From contig CM057481.1 of NCBI GenBank assembly GCA_030035585.1, forward strand, positions 61,327,128-61,391,127: DNA of 64,000 bases, given 5' to 3'. The position numbers were made by a program, and so were the translations under genes. Positions 1 through 11,235 of this stretch are shown piece by piece. The notes below the pieces were generated by a model that saw nothing but the letters and a program-made list of their open reading frames with translations, made no database searches and was not told the origin of the DNA. This stretch comes from Dugong dugon (Eukaryota; Chordata; Mammalia; Sirenia; Dugongidae). Numbering within the stretch: the stretch's first letter is position 1; each line of letters begins with the position of its first letter.

Positions 1-388
1 GGGTATTTGGTAGAGACCCCAGAAAGGCCAGTCCTTAGATACAGGCTGTTAAGCTAGCTAAAACAGCAGCTGTCAAAGTGTGGTCTGGGAAATCCCAGTG
101 GGTCTGAAAGAGCAAAACTATTTTTATACAAATACTAATACATTATTTGTTGTTTTCACTGTCATTCACTCAGGACTCTACAGTGGTGTTTTCCAGAGGC
201 TATATGATGCATAATAACATCGTTACTTTGACATAATACAAATTGTGCTTGTATTTCAAAATTTTGTCAGTTTCCATTTCTAAAATGATAAACATCAATA
301 GTTATAATCCTCATAAACAAAAACTCTTCATGTCTGCAATAATTTTTGAGTGTTAGAAGGTTTCATGACCAAAAAGATTGAGAATAAG
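1..388. other. KMT2C intron 18 sequence, nothing recognised
   Basis: AT-rich intronic DNA to the left of a LINE 3' end. I see no exon, RNA gene or clear repeat consensus in it. Confidence 0.5.
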
Positions 389-899
389 GGGCCACATAAA
401 CCAGAGACTTCATCAGCCTGAAACCAGAAGAACTAGATGGTACCTGGCTACCACCAAGACTGCCCTGACAGGGAACACAACAGAGAGTCCCTAATGGAGG
501 AGAAAAGTGGGGTGCAGAACTCAAATTCTAGTAAAAAGACCAGGTTGAGACTGGAGGGACCATCAAAGACATGGCCCCCGGACTCTCTGTTAATCCACAA
601 CTAAAACCATTCCCGAGGTCAACTCTTCAGACAAAGATTAGACTGGACTATGGGACGTAAAATGAATACTCGTGAAGAAGTGTGCTTCTCAGCTCAAGTA
701 GATACTTGAGACTAAATGGGCAGCTCCAGTCTGGAGGCGAGATGAGAAGGCAGAGAGGTCAGGAACCGGCTGAATGGACATGGGAAATCAGGTGGAAAGG
801 AGGGTCACAAAACAATGTACGTATAAATTTTTGTATGAGAGACTAACCTGAATCATAAACTTTCACTTAAACAACAATAAAAAAAAGAGAAAAAAAGAT
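389..899 (+). mobile_element. L1 LINE, 3' UTR and A-rich tail (elephant-type)
   Basis: The segment begins GGGCCACATAAACCAGAG and runs to an A-rich tail at about 880-899. The same sequence recurs at 60768-61330 behind an L1 ORF2 end, which identifies it as that family's 3' UTR. The coding part is missing here, so this is a strongly 5'-truncated insertion. The shared blocks include AACTAGATGGT, ACAGGGAACACAACAGAG and CAAACAGTC-like spacing before the tail. Confidence 0.8.
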
Positions 900-1448
900 T
901 GAAAATAGCTATTTTAGAATAAAGATTCTTTAGAAATCTTAAAAAGAAATTTGAAAAGGATCAAACTATCCACAAATAATTTAACCAACTGCCACAGCAA
1001 AAACTCTTTAAAGAAACAAAGTTCAGACACTCAAAAATATACTGTTACAATGTCCACCATCCAACTGAAAATCACTAGACATACAAAGAAACAAGAAAGT
1101 ATAACTTAATGCAGAAAATTAATTAATACAATGAGAAATGACAGAGACGATGAAATTAGCGAAGTTTTAAAACAGCTATTGTAAATATATTAAAAAATTT
1201 AAAGGAAAACAAGAACGTAAGGAAAAATATTACAATTAGAAAAAGAACAAAATAAAGCCAAGATGAACAATACAGTATCTGAATGCAAAATTCACTAGAT
1301 GTGTTTAAAAATAGATTAGATACTGCATAAGAAATGTGAACTTGGGAACTGCAATAGAAACTATTCAAACTAAAGCACAGAAACAAAAACAAAAACAAAA
1401 AACCCAACAACAGCAAACATCAGTGACCTGTGGGACAATATCATGCAA

Positions 1449-1457
1449 TTACACACA

Positions 1458-1493
<36 letters not shown>

Positions 1494-1514
1494 CTCTCTC
1501 TCTCTCTCTCTCTC
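1449..1514. repeat. (AC)n followed by (TC)n microsatellite
   Basis: About 21 AC units pass directly into about 12 TC units. The open frames crossing it on both strands are low-complexity artefacts. Confidence 0.95.
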
Positions 1515-1685
1515 GATTCCAGAAGGCGGGGGGCTAGGGAACAGAAAAAAAAATTGAAGAAATAATGACCAAAAATTACCCAAAAATTAAATAAAAATAA
1601 TACCAACCTACTGATCCAAGAAACCTAAGAAATCAGAATAAACACAAAGAAAACCTCACCAGGGCATATTATAAACAAACTGCTG

Positions 1686-1897
1686 AACCAAACCAAACCA
1701 CACCCGTTGCTGTCAAGTTGATTCTGACCAAAACCAAAAAACCACAGCTGTTGCCGTTGAGTTGATTTCGACTCCGAGTGACCCTACAGGACAGTGCAGA
1801 ATTGCTCCATAGGGTTTCCAAGGAGTGGCTGGTGGATTCAAACTGCTGACCTTTTGGTAAGCAGCCAAACTCTTAACCACTGTGCCACCAGGGCTCA
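1686..1897 (-). mobile_element. AfroSINE (minus), with a second partial tail in front
   Basis: The complement reads the AfroSINE head (CCACCAGGGCTC at 1886-1897 is its inverse) to the tail GTTGAGTTGATTTCGACTCC. A second partial tail (CCGTTGCTGTCAAGTTGATT) lies directly before it, suggesting a nested or partly duplicated insertion in the L1 fragment. Confidence 0.85.
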
Positions 1898-2290
1898 CTA
1901 CAAGTCAGAAGTGACTTGACCACACAGTGAGTTTGATTTTTTTTTTAAACTGCTAAAAACCAATGTTAAAGAGAAAATCTTAGAGGCAGCTAAAGAAAAA
2001 GTCACATTGCATTTAGAAAAACAAAGATAAGAATGCTTACTGACTTCATCAGAAACAATGGAAGCCAGAAGATAACAGAATGACATCTTTGGGGGGGGGG
2101 GGGGCACAGTCAACTTAGAATATCAGATCCAGGAAAGTTGTTTTATATTGCTTACAGAATTTACCATATTACTTTTCACAGATGAGATCAATAAATTGCA
2201 TTGTTTTAAAAATTTAGTAATAAGTTGCAGTATTCTGTACCAAATGCTATTAGTGGTATAATCAGAACCAAACGTAGTCAGAAAAATTGG

Positions 2291-2425
2291 TATTTAAATT
2301 CCTGCTCAGCCAGTTACTAGCTATTTGATATTGTACTAGTTGATCTTAACTTACCTAGGCTTCACTGACCTCATCTGTAAAATGGGATTTAAGAGACTGG
2401 GATTAAAAGAACTATACAAATGTTC
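2291..2425 (-). repeat. MIR SINE, minus orientation
   Basis: The order GCCAGTTACTAGCTATTTGA ... CTCATCTGTAAAATGGGAT is the classic reverse MIR core. It is an ancient, mammal-wide element, degraded here. Confidence 0.75.
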
Positions 2426-3735
2426 TCAGCATAAACTCTCAAATCTTAATTTCCCTCCTAAAGCCCCTTCCAATTTTTAGGAAAGGAAGAATGTCATATT
2501 AACTTATCAGTTTGGCCCATGAAGCTTATATTTCTGTCTTCCAATGAACTTTTTCAATTTCCTCAGATCACTAAGTGTTCTAAAAATAAATTCTAATTTT
2601 AAAAATAACAAAAATTAAAGAAAATTTAGCATATAAAGGCACAAAAGAACAGCTAATCATTTACTATGCATATATAATTCTATTTTTTAAACTTATTTTA
2701 CATAATTTGTGTCTTTTTTTCCCTTAATATACTGTGGGAAGCTAACTTAAAAAGACTACATAAATTTATAGACTGACTATTATTCCATTTTGGATAAATT
2801 ACAATTTTTCACTTTAATTCTGAAAACCACAATGAGCTACACAACCTAGAAAAGAAACATTAGTACAATGATCAACAAAGAATCCCCAAGAGGACATCTA
2901 TGCCAACATCTTAGGTAAATCAATGATAATAAATATAGGGATGTGTGAGGGGCAGGATAGAAAATGATAGAAACCATTTGTAAGTTGAGGATGATTCACG
3001 ACCGTATAAGCAAATCAAGTTAGTATTTCTGCACATCATATGGTAGGACTTGGTTGTGGAGTATACAGCAGGACCCTTGATGTACAGCTGTACCTCTATG
3101 CTTACTTTGTTATTTTGTTCAAATACACAAGTTTTATTAAAGTGACAGACTGAGCTCTTGGGACATGTTCATATCTAAACAGCATTTCAAAAAAGCACAA
3201 GTTTACTCTTTATAAGGTTCCTCAGTAAGTTTCTAACTGGAAATACATGAAATTGAGAACTGCTAGCTCTATGTGTACTGAATTGCATTAAATATGAATC
3301 TTTTTTTCAGCTAAAAAGGAGAAAATGTCCTTTTGTATTATGGGTGAGAGTGAGAAGAGTAAAAGGGTACCAGGACAGGCTAAGGGATTTTTACTAAGGA
3401 CTCTAATTGTTCTCAACTTTTATAATCAATAGGCAAAATAAATCAACTAAACCTCATGCCATAACAAATAATAGTATAAACTGTCTTTTAAATTTTATGC
3501 TTTACTTTTTCAAGACAGCAGTAGGATAATTAGTATAATTTAAGACCAGAAAATTACAGGAGTCAATTTTTTGAGGTAACAAACACCTTAGATTTTAATA
3601 TTTAAAGTATTTAACAATATATGTATAATAATCACAACAAATATTACTTGCCTAATTATTAAAAACTGAAAGCAGCATGTTACTACTCAAATCAAAATTC
3701 AATAAATTTTTACGAACTCATTTAAAGGTATTTAC
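2426..3735. other. Intron 18, no feature recognised
   Basis: AT-rich intronic DNA adjoining the exon 18 donor. I looked for the next KMT2C exon (the rest of the fifth PHD finger) on the minus strand and found none. No repeat is clear enough to name. Confidence 0.5.
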
Positions 3736-3840
3736 CTTAATACTGACACAGTACGGATGGTAACACTGACCACACTGAGAACAGGCAAGCAATCTTCCCT
3801 CTGCTCCCTGGCCAAAACTCCCACAAACTACACACATATC
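3736..3840 (-). CDS. KMT2C: KMT2C exon 18: start of fifth PHD finger
   Basis: The exon is 105 nt (35 codons), phase 0 at both ends, with acceptor TAATTTCAG|GATATG and donor ATTAAG|gtaaat. It encodes DMCVVCGSFGQG and LLACSQCGQCYHPYC, the first half of a PHD finger opening the second PHD cluster. The remaining ligands would come from the next exon, which is not within 1-3735. It is identical to human as remembered. Only 188 nt separate it from exon 17, the shortest intron in the window. Confidence 0.97.
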
Positions 3841-4028
3841 CTGAAATTAAAAACACATGAACATATTTTAATCTGAGACTAAACTAAGAGTATACAAATT
3901 TTATTTTAAAACTATCTTCTTAGTTAATGTATCTCTGTAGTTAAGTAATAGATGATTTCTGTATATTTGAGACAGCAGAAACAGGCAAGGAGGAATTCAA
4001 AGGTGGAAAACAGTAATTAAGTTCAAAC

Positions 4029-4130
4029 CTGATGCAAAGTGAACTTGTCACTACTAGAAAACAACACAACTGTATTGTGCATAGAGTTTTCTTCTTCATC
4101 CTTATTTGATGAAATATCTGCAGTAGACAC
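4029..4130 (-). CDS. KMT2C: KMT2C exon 17: short linker before second PHD cluster
   Basis: The exon is 102 nt (34 codons), phase 0 at both ends, with acceptor TTTTATAG|GTGTCT and donor CATCAG|gtttga. It encodes VSTADISSNKDEEENS, HNTVVLFSSSDKF, then TLHQ. It is close to remembered human sequence (TLNQ in human). The donor has the obligatory GT but lacks the usual purine-AG at +3 to +5, so it is the weakest of the twelve donors seen. The exon can be skipped without a frameshift. Confidence 0.94.
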
Positions 4131-4504
4131 CTATAAAAAGTGAAATACACAAAACATTGTTATATTTTTCACTTGTACTATATTTAAACTAGAAAGCTTG
4201 ACAAAATTCGTACTCAAAATAGAATTTTTGCCAAGATCTATACTAACAATTCCTAATTAATTACTGCCAAGATACTACCATAAAACTTTAAGTCAAAATA
4301 TTTTTTATTCACCTAATGGTCTCTTCAGAGTTACAAGTCCCACAGATCAGAAGTAATGTAAAAAACATAAACCTTCCTTTAGTAAGACTTCATTATCTAG
4401 AAATTCTAATAAAAAAACTATAAAATTATAATTTTTTTATACCGTGTGTGTGCGCCCACGCACATGTATGTATATAAAACATTATTTCAGTGATACTTTA
4501 GAAC

Positions 4505-5050
4505 TGTGGCTATCCAATATGGTAGAGAGGTGGCTACTGAGACGTGCAATATGGCTAGTCCAACCTGAAATGTACTGTTAAGTGTAAAACACACATTAGA
4601 TTTTGAAGACTTAGTACAAGGGGAAAAAAAAAGAATGTAAAATATCTCATCAATAATTTTTTACATATTACATGTTGAAACAATAATGTTTTCGATATAT
4701 TGGATTAAATGACATGTATTAAAATTAATTGCACCTGTTTCTCTTCTTTTTAAACATGGCTACTCCAAACCAAACCAGTTGCCTTTGAGTCAGTTCTGAC
4801 TCATGACAATCTCATGCGTGTCAGAGTACAACTGTGCTCCACAGGGTTTTCAATTACTGACTTTTCAGAAGTAGATTGCCAAGCCTTTCTTCTGAGGTAC
4901 CTAACTCAGGGTGAACTTGAACCGCTAACCTTTTGGTTAGCCAAGTGCTTAACCATTTGTGCCAGCCCAGGCAATCAACATGGCTACTAGAAAGTTTCAG
5001 ATTACATATGTGGCTCACATTATATTTCTATTAGATAGTACTCTTTAGAA
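4505..5050 (+). mobile_element. hAT-Charlie-type DNA transposon remnant, split by an AfroSINE
   Basis: The left part (CTATCCAATATGGTAG ... GAATGTAAAATATCTCATC) and the right part (CATATGTGGCTCACATTATA TTTCTATTAG) are two halves of one old nonautonomous hAT-like element. Related copies lie at 22997-23275 and 50498-50815. An AfroSINE inserted between them. Confidence 0.75.
4764..4976 (-). mobile_element. AfroSINE, long type, inside the hAT remnant
   Basis: The inverse head (GTGCCAGCCCAGG) and tail (TTTGAGTCAGTTCTGACTC) mark a full-length minus copy. The flanks repeat AACATGGCTACT on both sides, a target-site duplication within the hAT sequence, so the SINE is younger than that element. Confidence 0.88.
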
Positions 5051-5405
5051 TATTATTACTGTGAAAAAATTATCAAAATTTCTGTATTAGCAAAAGGATG
5101 ATCAACCAGAAATGTTCATTTCCGGACTTGGTTATATTTGACCAAATCAACTAAGTACCTATTAACTTGTTGATAATTATTTCCAGAACGCAATTTTTAA
5201 AAAGGTCTGAATTAGATGTGGTAAAGAACAGTGGGGGCCAATGCCAAAATCATAAAATATGACCCCCTCCTCTTCCTTTAAAATGCTTACAATCTATCTT
5301 GGAAGTACAAAGGTAAAACATAATAGGTTAAGGTCAAAATATAAAGTATTAGTAATTACTTTCCTTGAGGGATGATTAAGAGAATAACTCAACAAAAGGG
5401 CTATT

Positions 5406-5620
5406 ACCACATTTTTATGCAAAGAACGCATACCTTCTACATTTGTCTGCCAACCGCTCCCATCTCCCACAAAATATTTTCACAAGTGCCGCTGTGCTGA
5501 ATTTTTATACAGCAAAAAAAATAAAATAAAATTTGGCATAGTGGTACTTACGAAAATACACTGTGGCAGGGGGAGCGGCTGACAAACGTAGAAGGTGCGT
5601 GTTATCTGTGTAAAAATACC
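5406..5620. mobile_element. Hairpin (palindromic) MITE-like element
   Basis: The left arm (about 5406-5465) and right arm (about 5564-5620) are inverted copies, with TACCTTCTAC...CCGCTCCC matching GGGAGCGG...GTAGAAGGTG. A second inner inverted repeat surrounds an A/T-rich loop, so nearly the whole 215 bp can fold back. The termini read TTTTTA(T/C)GCAAA. There is no coding capacity. The family is not named here. Confidence 0.7.
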
Positions 5621-6260
5621 ATATGTAACATTTTTCAAAGTAACGAACTTTAGATAGCAATTTCAACAATCAGTACTACTGTTTTATTATAGTGCCAACA
5701 ATAAGAGCAATTTACAGTCATAAAAAGTATAAAGACTACAAGGGAAAATTGTAAACAAGCCTCCAGATTGGAAAGAAAAATAAAAAACTGTGAGACAACA
5801 CGGTCATGTATGCAGAAAATCCAATCAATGGATTCTACAAAAAAACAAAGATAATAGATGAGTTTAGTTAGGCTGTAGGTTACAAGATCAATTTAAAAAA
5901 TAGTATTTCTACATAATAGCAAGTAACAATCAGAATTTGAAATTAAGACATGAAAAGCATTTACAACAAGATCAAAAAATATAAAAAAACTTAGGGATAA
6001 ATCTGACAAAAGGTGTGAAAGACTTATACGTTGAAAACTACAGAACATTACTGACAGAAATTAAGGAAGACCTATAAGAAAAGGAGAGATACACAATGTC
6101 CGTGAGTTGAAAGACTCAATATGCTTAAAATGTCAACTTTCCTCAAATTTACTTATAGATTAAACACAAATCCAATCAAGATTCTAGCAGGTTATTAGCA
6201 GAAATTAACAAGCTAATTCTAAAAATGATACAGAAATATAAGGGACCTAGAATAGCCAAA

Positions 6261-6415
6261 GAAACCCTAGTGGTGTAGTGGTTAAGTGCTACAGCTGCTA
6301 ACCAAAACGTTGGCAGTTCGAATCCACCAGGCGCTCCTTGGAAACTCTATGAGGCAGTTCTACTCTGTCCTATAAGGTCATTATGAGTCAGAATCGACTC
6401 GACCGCAATAGGTAG
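6261..6415 (+). mobile_element. AfroSINE, short type
   Basis: Head GAAACCCTAGTGGTGTAGTG and tail GAATCGACTCGACCGCAATA. A tRNA-like B-box region (CAGTTCGAATCC) is present. It is inserted in the L1 ORF2 remnant. Confidence 0.9.
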
Positions 6416-6607
6416 AACAGCCAAAACAACTTTGAAAAAAACAGAAGATTGGAAGATTAACACTATCTAATTTCAAGATTTATTATAAAATGGAACTAAT
6501 CAAGATAGTGTAGTACTGGCCTAAAGACAGAGTAATAAGTCAACAGAGCAGGAGAGCAATTCCAAAAATAGACACACACACATATATGGATAACTACTTT
6601 TCAACAA

Positions 6608-6791
6608 CTGGGTGGCACAAATGGTTAAGTGCTCGACTACCAAAAAGTTGGCAGGTTAAACCTATTCAGAAGACAGGCCTGGCAATCTGTTTCTGAAAGG
6701 TCAGAGCCTTGAAAACCCTATCAGGCAGTTCTGCTCTGCACACATGGGGTCACTACGAGTCAGAATCAGCTCGATGGCAACTAACAATAAC
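6608..6791 (+). mobile_element. AfroSINE, longer variant with RTE-type ending
   Basis: It begins TGGGTGGCACAAATGGTTAA and ends GAATCAGCTCGATGGCAACT AACAATAAC, the ending shared with RTE elements. A middle block (GGCCTGGCAATCTGTTTCTG) marks a variant subfamily. Confidence 0.85.
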
Positions 6792-7986
6792 AAAGATTTT
6801 CAACACAGATACAAAGGCAATTCAGAGAAATGGTGCTAAAACAAACGGATATTCAATATGCAAAAAAATGAACTTTGACCCACATTCTTACCATTATTTA
6901 AATGTTAGCTTCCATTATAGACCTAAGTTCAAAACATAAAGCCTTAAAACTTATAGAAGAAAACACAGAATGTGTCTGTGAGCTTGGGTTATGCAAAATT
7001 TCTTTGACAGCCAAAAGCACAATCCATAAAAGAAAAAAGTGATAAATCGGACTTCATCAAAACTTAAAACTTCTGCTCTTCAAAAGACACTGTCAAGACA
7101 AAGAAAAGACAGACCACAGAATGCAAGAAAATATTTGCAAATCATAGATCTGATGAAGAATTTGTGTCCAGAATATATAAAGAACTCAATAATTAAGTTT
7201 TTAAAAAAACTACCTATTAAAATATGGGCAAAAGATTTGAAAAGTCACTTTATCAAAAATATACAGATGGCCAATAAGCACCTAAACAGCTGGTCAGCAT
7301 CATTAGTCATTAGAGAAATGCAAATGAGACAGTATGACATACTTATTAGAATGGCTAAAATTAAAAAGACTGACCATACCAAGTATAGGTTAGAAATGGA
7401 GGAAATGGGAACTCATACACTCTGGGTGGGAATGTAAAGTGATACAACCAACGTGACAAAAAGTTGCCTTTTCTAAAAAAAGTAAATACACATCAACCAT
7501 ACAATCCAGTCATTTCACTCCTAGATATTTACCCAAGAGAAAAGAAAGCATATGTTCATACAAAGGCTTATACAAAAAAAGGTGATAGCAGCCTTTATTT
7601 CTAAAAGCCAAAAACTGGAAGCAATCAAAATGTCCTTCAATAGGTGAATGAATATAACTGTGGCACATCCAACTATGGGATACTACTCAGCAACAAAAGG
7701 AAAGAACTATTAACATACGCCACAGTATGGATGAATCTCCAAATAATTATGCTGATTTAAAAAACCAGCCCCCAAAAAGTATATTCTGTATGGTCCCACT
7801 TATATACAACTCTAGAAAATACAAACTAATCTATAGTGATGGAAATCAAATCACTTATTGCCTGGGGATGAGGGGTAGTGACTGGGAGGGAGGAGAGAGG
7901 AATTACAAAGGGGCATGAACTTTTTGGGGTAAAAACTATGTTCACCATCTTGACTGGTGTGGTTTTTAAAGGTGTATACTTATGTC

Positions 7987-8151
7987 AGAGCCCTGGTGGC
8001 ATAGTGGTTAAGAGCTCGGCTGCTAACCAAAAGGTTGGCAGTTCTAATCCAGCAGCCATTCCTTGGAAACCCTATGGGGCAGTTCTACTCTGTCCTACAC
8101 GGTCGCTATGAGTCGGAATGAACTCGATGGCAATGGGTTTGGTTTTTTTGG
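7987..8151 (+). mobile_element. AfroSINE, short type, with target-site duplication
   Basis: Full length from AGAGCCCTGGTGGCATAGTG to GGTTTGGTTTTTTTG. The flanks GTATACTTATGTCA and GATACATATGTCA are near-identical, consistent with a target-site duplication. Confidence 0.92.
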
Positions 8152-8250
8152 ATACATATGTCACAACTTTTCAAACCGTATACTTCAAATATTTATAGTT
8201 TATTTTGTATCAACTATACCTCAAAAGCCTATTATTTATCCCCACTTGGA

Positions 8251-8838
8251 TTTGCTTAAAAAAAAAAAAAAGAACAAGCATGCAAGTCTCCTTACTCCTT
8301 GTTTATTAGTAAAACTGAACAATTCCACTTGTCTCATGAACAATGAGCAATATTTATCAATTTTATATTAAAATACGTCAAAGATAGTTACAGAACCTTC
8401 AACGCTGTCAGAGTACATACTAATCTGCAACATTTGTCATTTCTTCTGTAAGGCACAGTACAAAAATGAAAGCAACTGCAATCAAAACCTTAAAACCGCA
8501 ATCTAATTAATTTTTTAAAATAAATCCAAGAATATAACAGGAGTTTGTTTTTTTAAATAAAAGAGATATGCTACATACTGTATTTTGGGGGAAGGTGCAA
8601 GAAGATAAAATAAGAGTCAAACAGGAAGGTAAGAAAAGAGAAAATGAATGAGAAACTGAAAAATATAAAATAAAACTTGATTAGAGATTAAAAAAAAAAC
8701 AAAGTAGAGGTAAGAGCAAAACGAAGTAAAAATTTTAGCCTACTCATGTGACTATTAAAGTCCAAATGATTAGCTGCAAATGACTCTTATCATTCATTAA
8801 CATGTTCAAGATTAGAAAAGAAATGAAGCCAGCCTCAC
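8251..8838. other. Intron 16, nothing recognised
   Basis: AT-rich intronic DNA next to the exon 16 donor. It contains short A-runs but no named element or RNA gene that I can identify. Confidence 0.5.
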
Positions 8839-8955
8839 CCCAGGTAGTACAACAGCTCCAATTCCACTTTTCAATTTTGACCTGCCTCTGCCACCTCGTC
8901 CTGACAGTCCTGCACCACGAGGTCTCCGCTTTCCTGGAAATCCTGACCCACGCCC
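8839..8955 (-). CDS. KMT2C: KMT2C exon 16: basic Arg/Gly-rich segment
   Basis: The exon is 117 nt (39 codons), phase 0 at both ends, with acceptor TGTGTAG|GGGCGT and donor CCTGGG|gtgagg. It encodes a strongly basic, glycine-rich stretch: GRGSGFPGKRRPRGAG, GRGGRGRSKLK, then GIGAVVLPG. The RG/RGG clusters look like a nucleic-acid-binding or arginine-methylation region, which is an inference from composition. The segment matches remembered human sequence closely. It precedes the second PHD cluster and follows the AT-hook-like end of exon 14 by one exon, so a basic surface is spread over exons 14-16. Confidence 0.96.
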
Positions 8956-9299
8956 CTACACAATATATAAGTAAAGAGTAAACATTTTTTAAAAGCCAAG
9001 AAGAATTTTCAAGTTCAAATGTCAGTGATACAAAACATTTCACTAAATTTAGAGTACAGCTACTTCATCAGCCAATGAAAACAAAGAATTAAATCCTGAG
9101 AATTTATGCTAATAACTTCAGGAAAACTGTTACCAAAACTACTTGTTTCTCTCTTTTATTTTGATGACAAGATAAATACTAAGAGACAGGCTTATTATCT
9201 GTATCTTTAAATATGTATTCTGAAACTTAATTGTAAACACATTGTATTCGATAAAGAATAAGTATAAGGAAGGATTCCTGCTAATTACTCTCAGTAATT

Positions 9300-9500
9300 A
9301 TAGAATTAGCTGACATTTACTGGTTACTTACTCTGTATGGATCTAAGTACTTTTTACTCTCAACAATTTTGTAAGGTAGTATTTTACTATCCCCATTTTA
9401 GAGATAACCACACTGAGGTATAAAAGGTTAAGCAACTTGTTCAAAGTTACAGAGCAACCAAGTCTGGCTCCAGTGTCTATATTCTGAACCACTATTTTGT
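9300..9500 (+). repeat. MIR SINE, plus orientation
   Basis: The order TGACATTTACTGGTTACTTA, TATCCCCATTTTAGAGATAA and TAAGCAACTTGTTCAAAGTT ACAGAGC follows the MIR consensus. It is ancient and diverged. Confidence 0.82.
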
Positions 9501-11235
9501 ACTGGTAAATAGTATAAAAGTTAATTTCTGTTGATGTAAAATTATTTTTTCTCTTCTGTCATTAAAATTAAGTCAACTTTCTTTATTATTCGGTAGCGGT
9601 CTGTATGAACGGAATATGTCTACCTCATTCTGTCACAGTATTTAAAGGAAACTTTATTTAAAGATTATAGTACAGTTGATAAAAGGGTAAAAGCCGTGTT
9701 TCAAATCATCTAGATAATGACTACTTCAAACAGAAATAATTATCTGAATTTTTATCCAGTACAAGAAAAAATTCTATAGGAAAACATATTAAATTCCCTG
9801 ATCTCTTAAGAAATACCAGTATTTTTTGTTGTTGTTGCTTTTTGTGTTTTGTGTTGTTGTTATACTCAGACTTGTGTATTACTACCTAAAAAAACCTGGA
9901 CTCTCTACAAGTAAATGTATTATGCATATTTAAACTTATTTAAATACTCAGGAAAATTCTCTTTAATCTTTTTTTTTACTCTGACAAGTTAAATAATGTC
10001 ATATCTTCATTTGATGTTATATATCTCAGTATGAAATGCTGAACTCACTACCTATTTAGCAGAATGATTTCTAAGTAGTAATTTATTGTACAATAATATA
10101 TCATTAAGCACAAAATAGATACACATGAACAAGAGAGAAGAGGGTTATCTTTTCCCCCAGTTTTAATAAATACAGCCAACTTCCAGTTTTTACACTGCTT
10201 CTCCTTGTCTTCTCTAAACTGCTCTCCTTTAGATCCCTCGAGGGATCCATCAGCTTCTTTGAACAAGGGTGGGTTAGGGAGGAGTGGATAGAGACTATTT
10301 TTCAAAAAATAGGTACAAAAGATTTTTTTAAAACTTAAGCCAATGATTAAATCAAGACTACAGTAATCTCTCAACTTGTTTTTCTCCAACAACAAATGGC
10401 ACAGGCAAGAACACATAAATAAAAATTGGTACTTTCTCCAAAATTGTGAAACAAGTAATCTTACATACTATTAAAACAAATGCTTATATTTAAACAGTCT
10501 GGATGATAACAGGGTGAGTTGGACAGTAGTTCTTCCAAAGGTGATAGAAAAAAGAAAGTGGATACTGGAACTCTTTGGAATCTTTCATTAGTCTAAATAA
10601 ACAGCCTTATTTCAGCACTATATGAAATATAGAACATGAAGAAAAATTATGTTCTCTAGTCAATAAAGAATTTTAGCTTTTGCAATGATTAACACTTTTT
10701 CAAACTAATATTTTTTCTTCAAAATGCGTCATAGTACTTAATTTACTTCAAAGGACTAGCAGGGTAAAACTTCCACAAGCTGGCATGAAGAAGAGGCCTC
10801 TTCAATCCTAAACTGCAATTCTGGTATTTCTTCTCCATTAGTATATAATAGATTAATGTAGCTGTTCTTTCGTTCTTTTCTTAGCAACCAAATTTTATGA
10901 TAGCATGAACAAGCCAAGTCCTTAATTACACCTTATGGCTTAAGTGATAAGGATATTCCTCCTCAGAGAAATACACATCATTACAACATAAGAAGTGACA
11001 CACAAAAAGAGATATTAAAAATTTACACTTGAAATCAATCACAAAATTATGATTTAATATCCGCCTAGTCCAGATTTTAAAATGCAAACATGTTTGCATT
11101 AAGATTTTTAGATTAAAAAAAGAGGCTGTGAAAGCTGAACTATTTACCTATAACAGAAAGGTTTATTCTTAACTTCTACTAGGACAACACAACCAGAAAG
11201 AAATGACACATGAATATAAATGCAATTTTATTTAC
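9501..11235. other. Intron 15, nothing recognised
   Basis: AT-rich intronic sequence. The open frame on the minus strand at 10048-10416 has no domain I recognise, no splice context linking it to KMT2C and low-complexity composition, so I do not call it a gene. Confidence 0.5.

Larger units (their letters stand above)
900..2104 (+). mobile_element. Old L1 fragment (ORF1/5' region), split by an AfroSINE
   Basis: The sequence GAAGAAATAATGACC...CCAAGAAACCTAAG and, after the SINE, GAGAAAATCTTAGAGGCAGC with TTCATCAGAAACAATGGAAG follow the order seen in ancient L1M elements upstream of ORF2. A related copy lies at 61331-62000. All frames are broken. The microsatellite at 1449-1514 and the SINE at 1686-1897 interrupt it, and a G-run at 2092-2104 marks its right limit. 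Confidence 0.7.
5748..8250 (+). mobile_element. Old L1 (ORF2 and 3' end) carrying three AfroSINE insertions
   Basis: Plus-strand sequence follows L1 ORF2 through the C-terminal region: GAAAACTACAGAACATTACT, ATTAGAGAAATGCAAATGAG and ATGGATGAATCTCC blocks occur in the right order. The longest remnant frame (7039-7437) covers about 130 codons of the ORF2 C-terminal region. Stops and indels throughout make it inactive. SINEs at 6261, 6608 and 7987 interrupt it. Confidence 0.85.

Noticed and set aside
1336-1606. Open frames across the AC/TC microsatellite on both strands
   Set aside because: Low-complexity translation of a dinucleotide repeat and flanking L1.
7039-7437. 132-codon plus-strand frame
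   Set aside because: Part of a decayed L1 ORF2 with stops on both sides; a repeat remnant, not a host gene.
7987-8060. tRNA gene from the A/B-box-like head of an AfroSINE
   Set aside because: The heads resemble tRNA but are followed by the SINE body and tail and do not close a full cloverleaf; the copies are retroposons.
10048-10416. 122-codon minus-strand frame in intron 15
   Set aside because: No recognised domain, no match to KMT2C, and no acceptable splice link to neighbouring exons.
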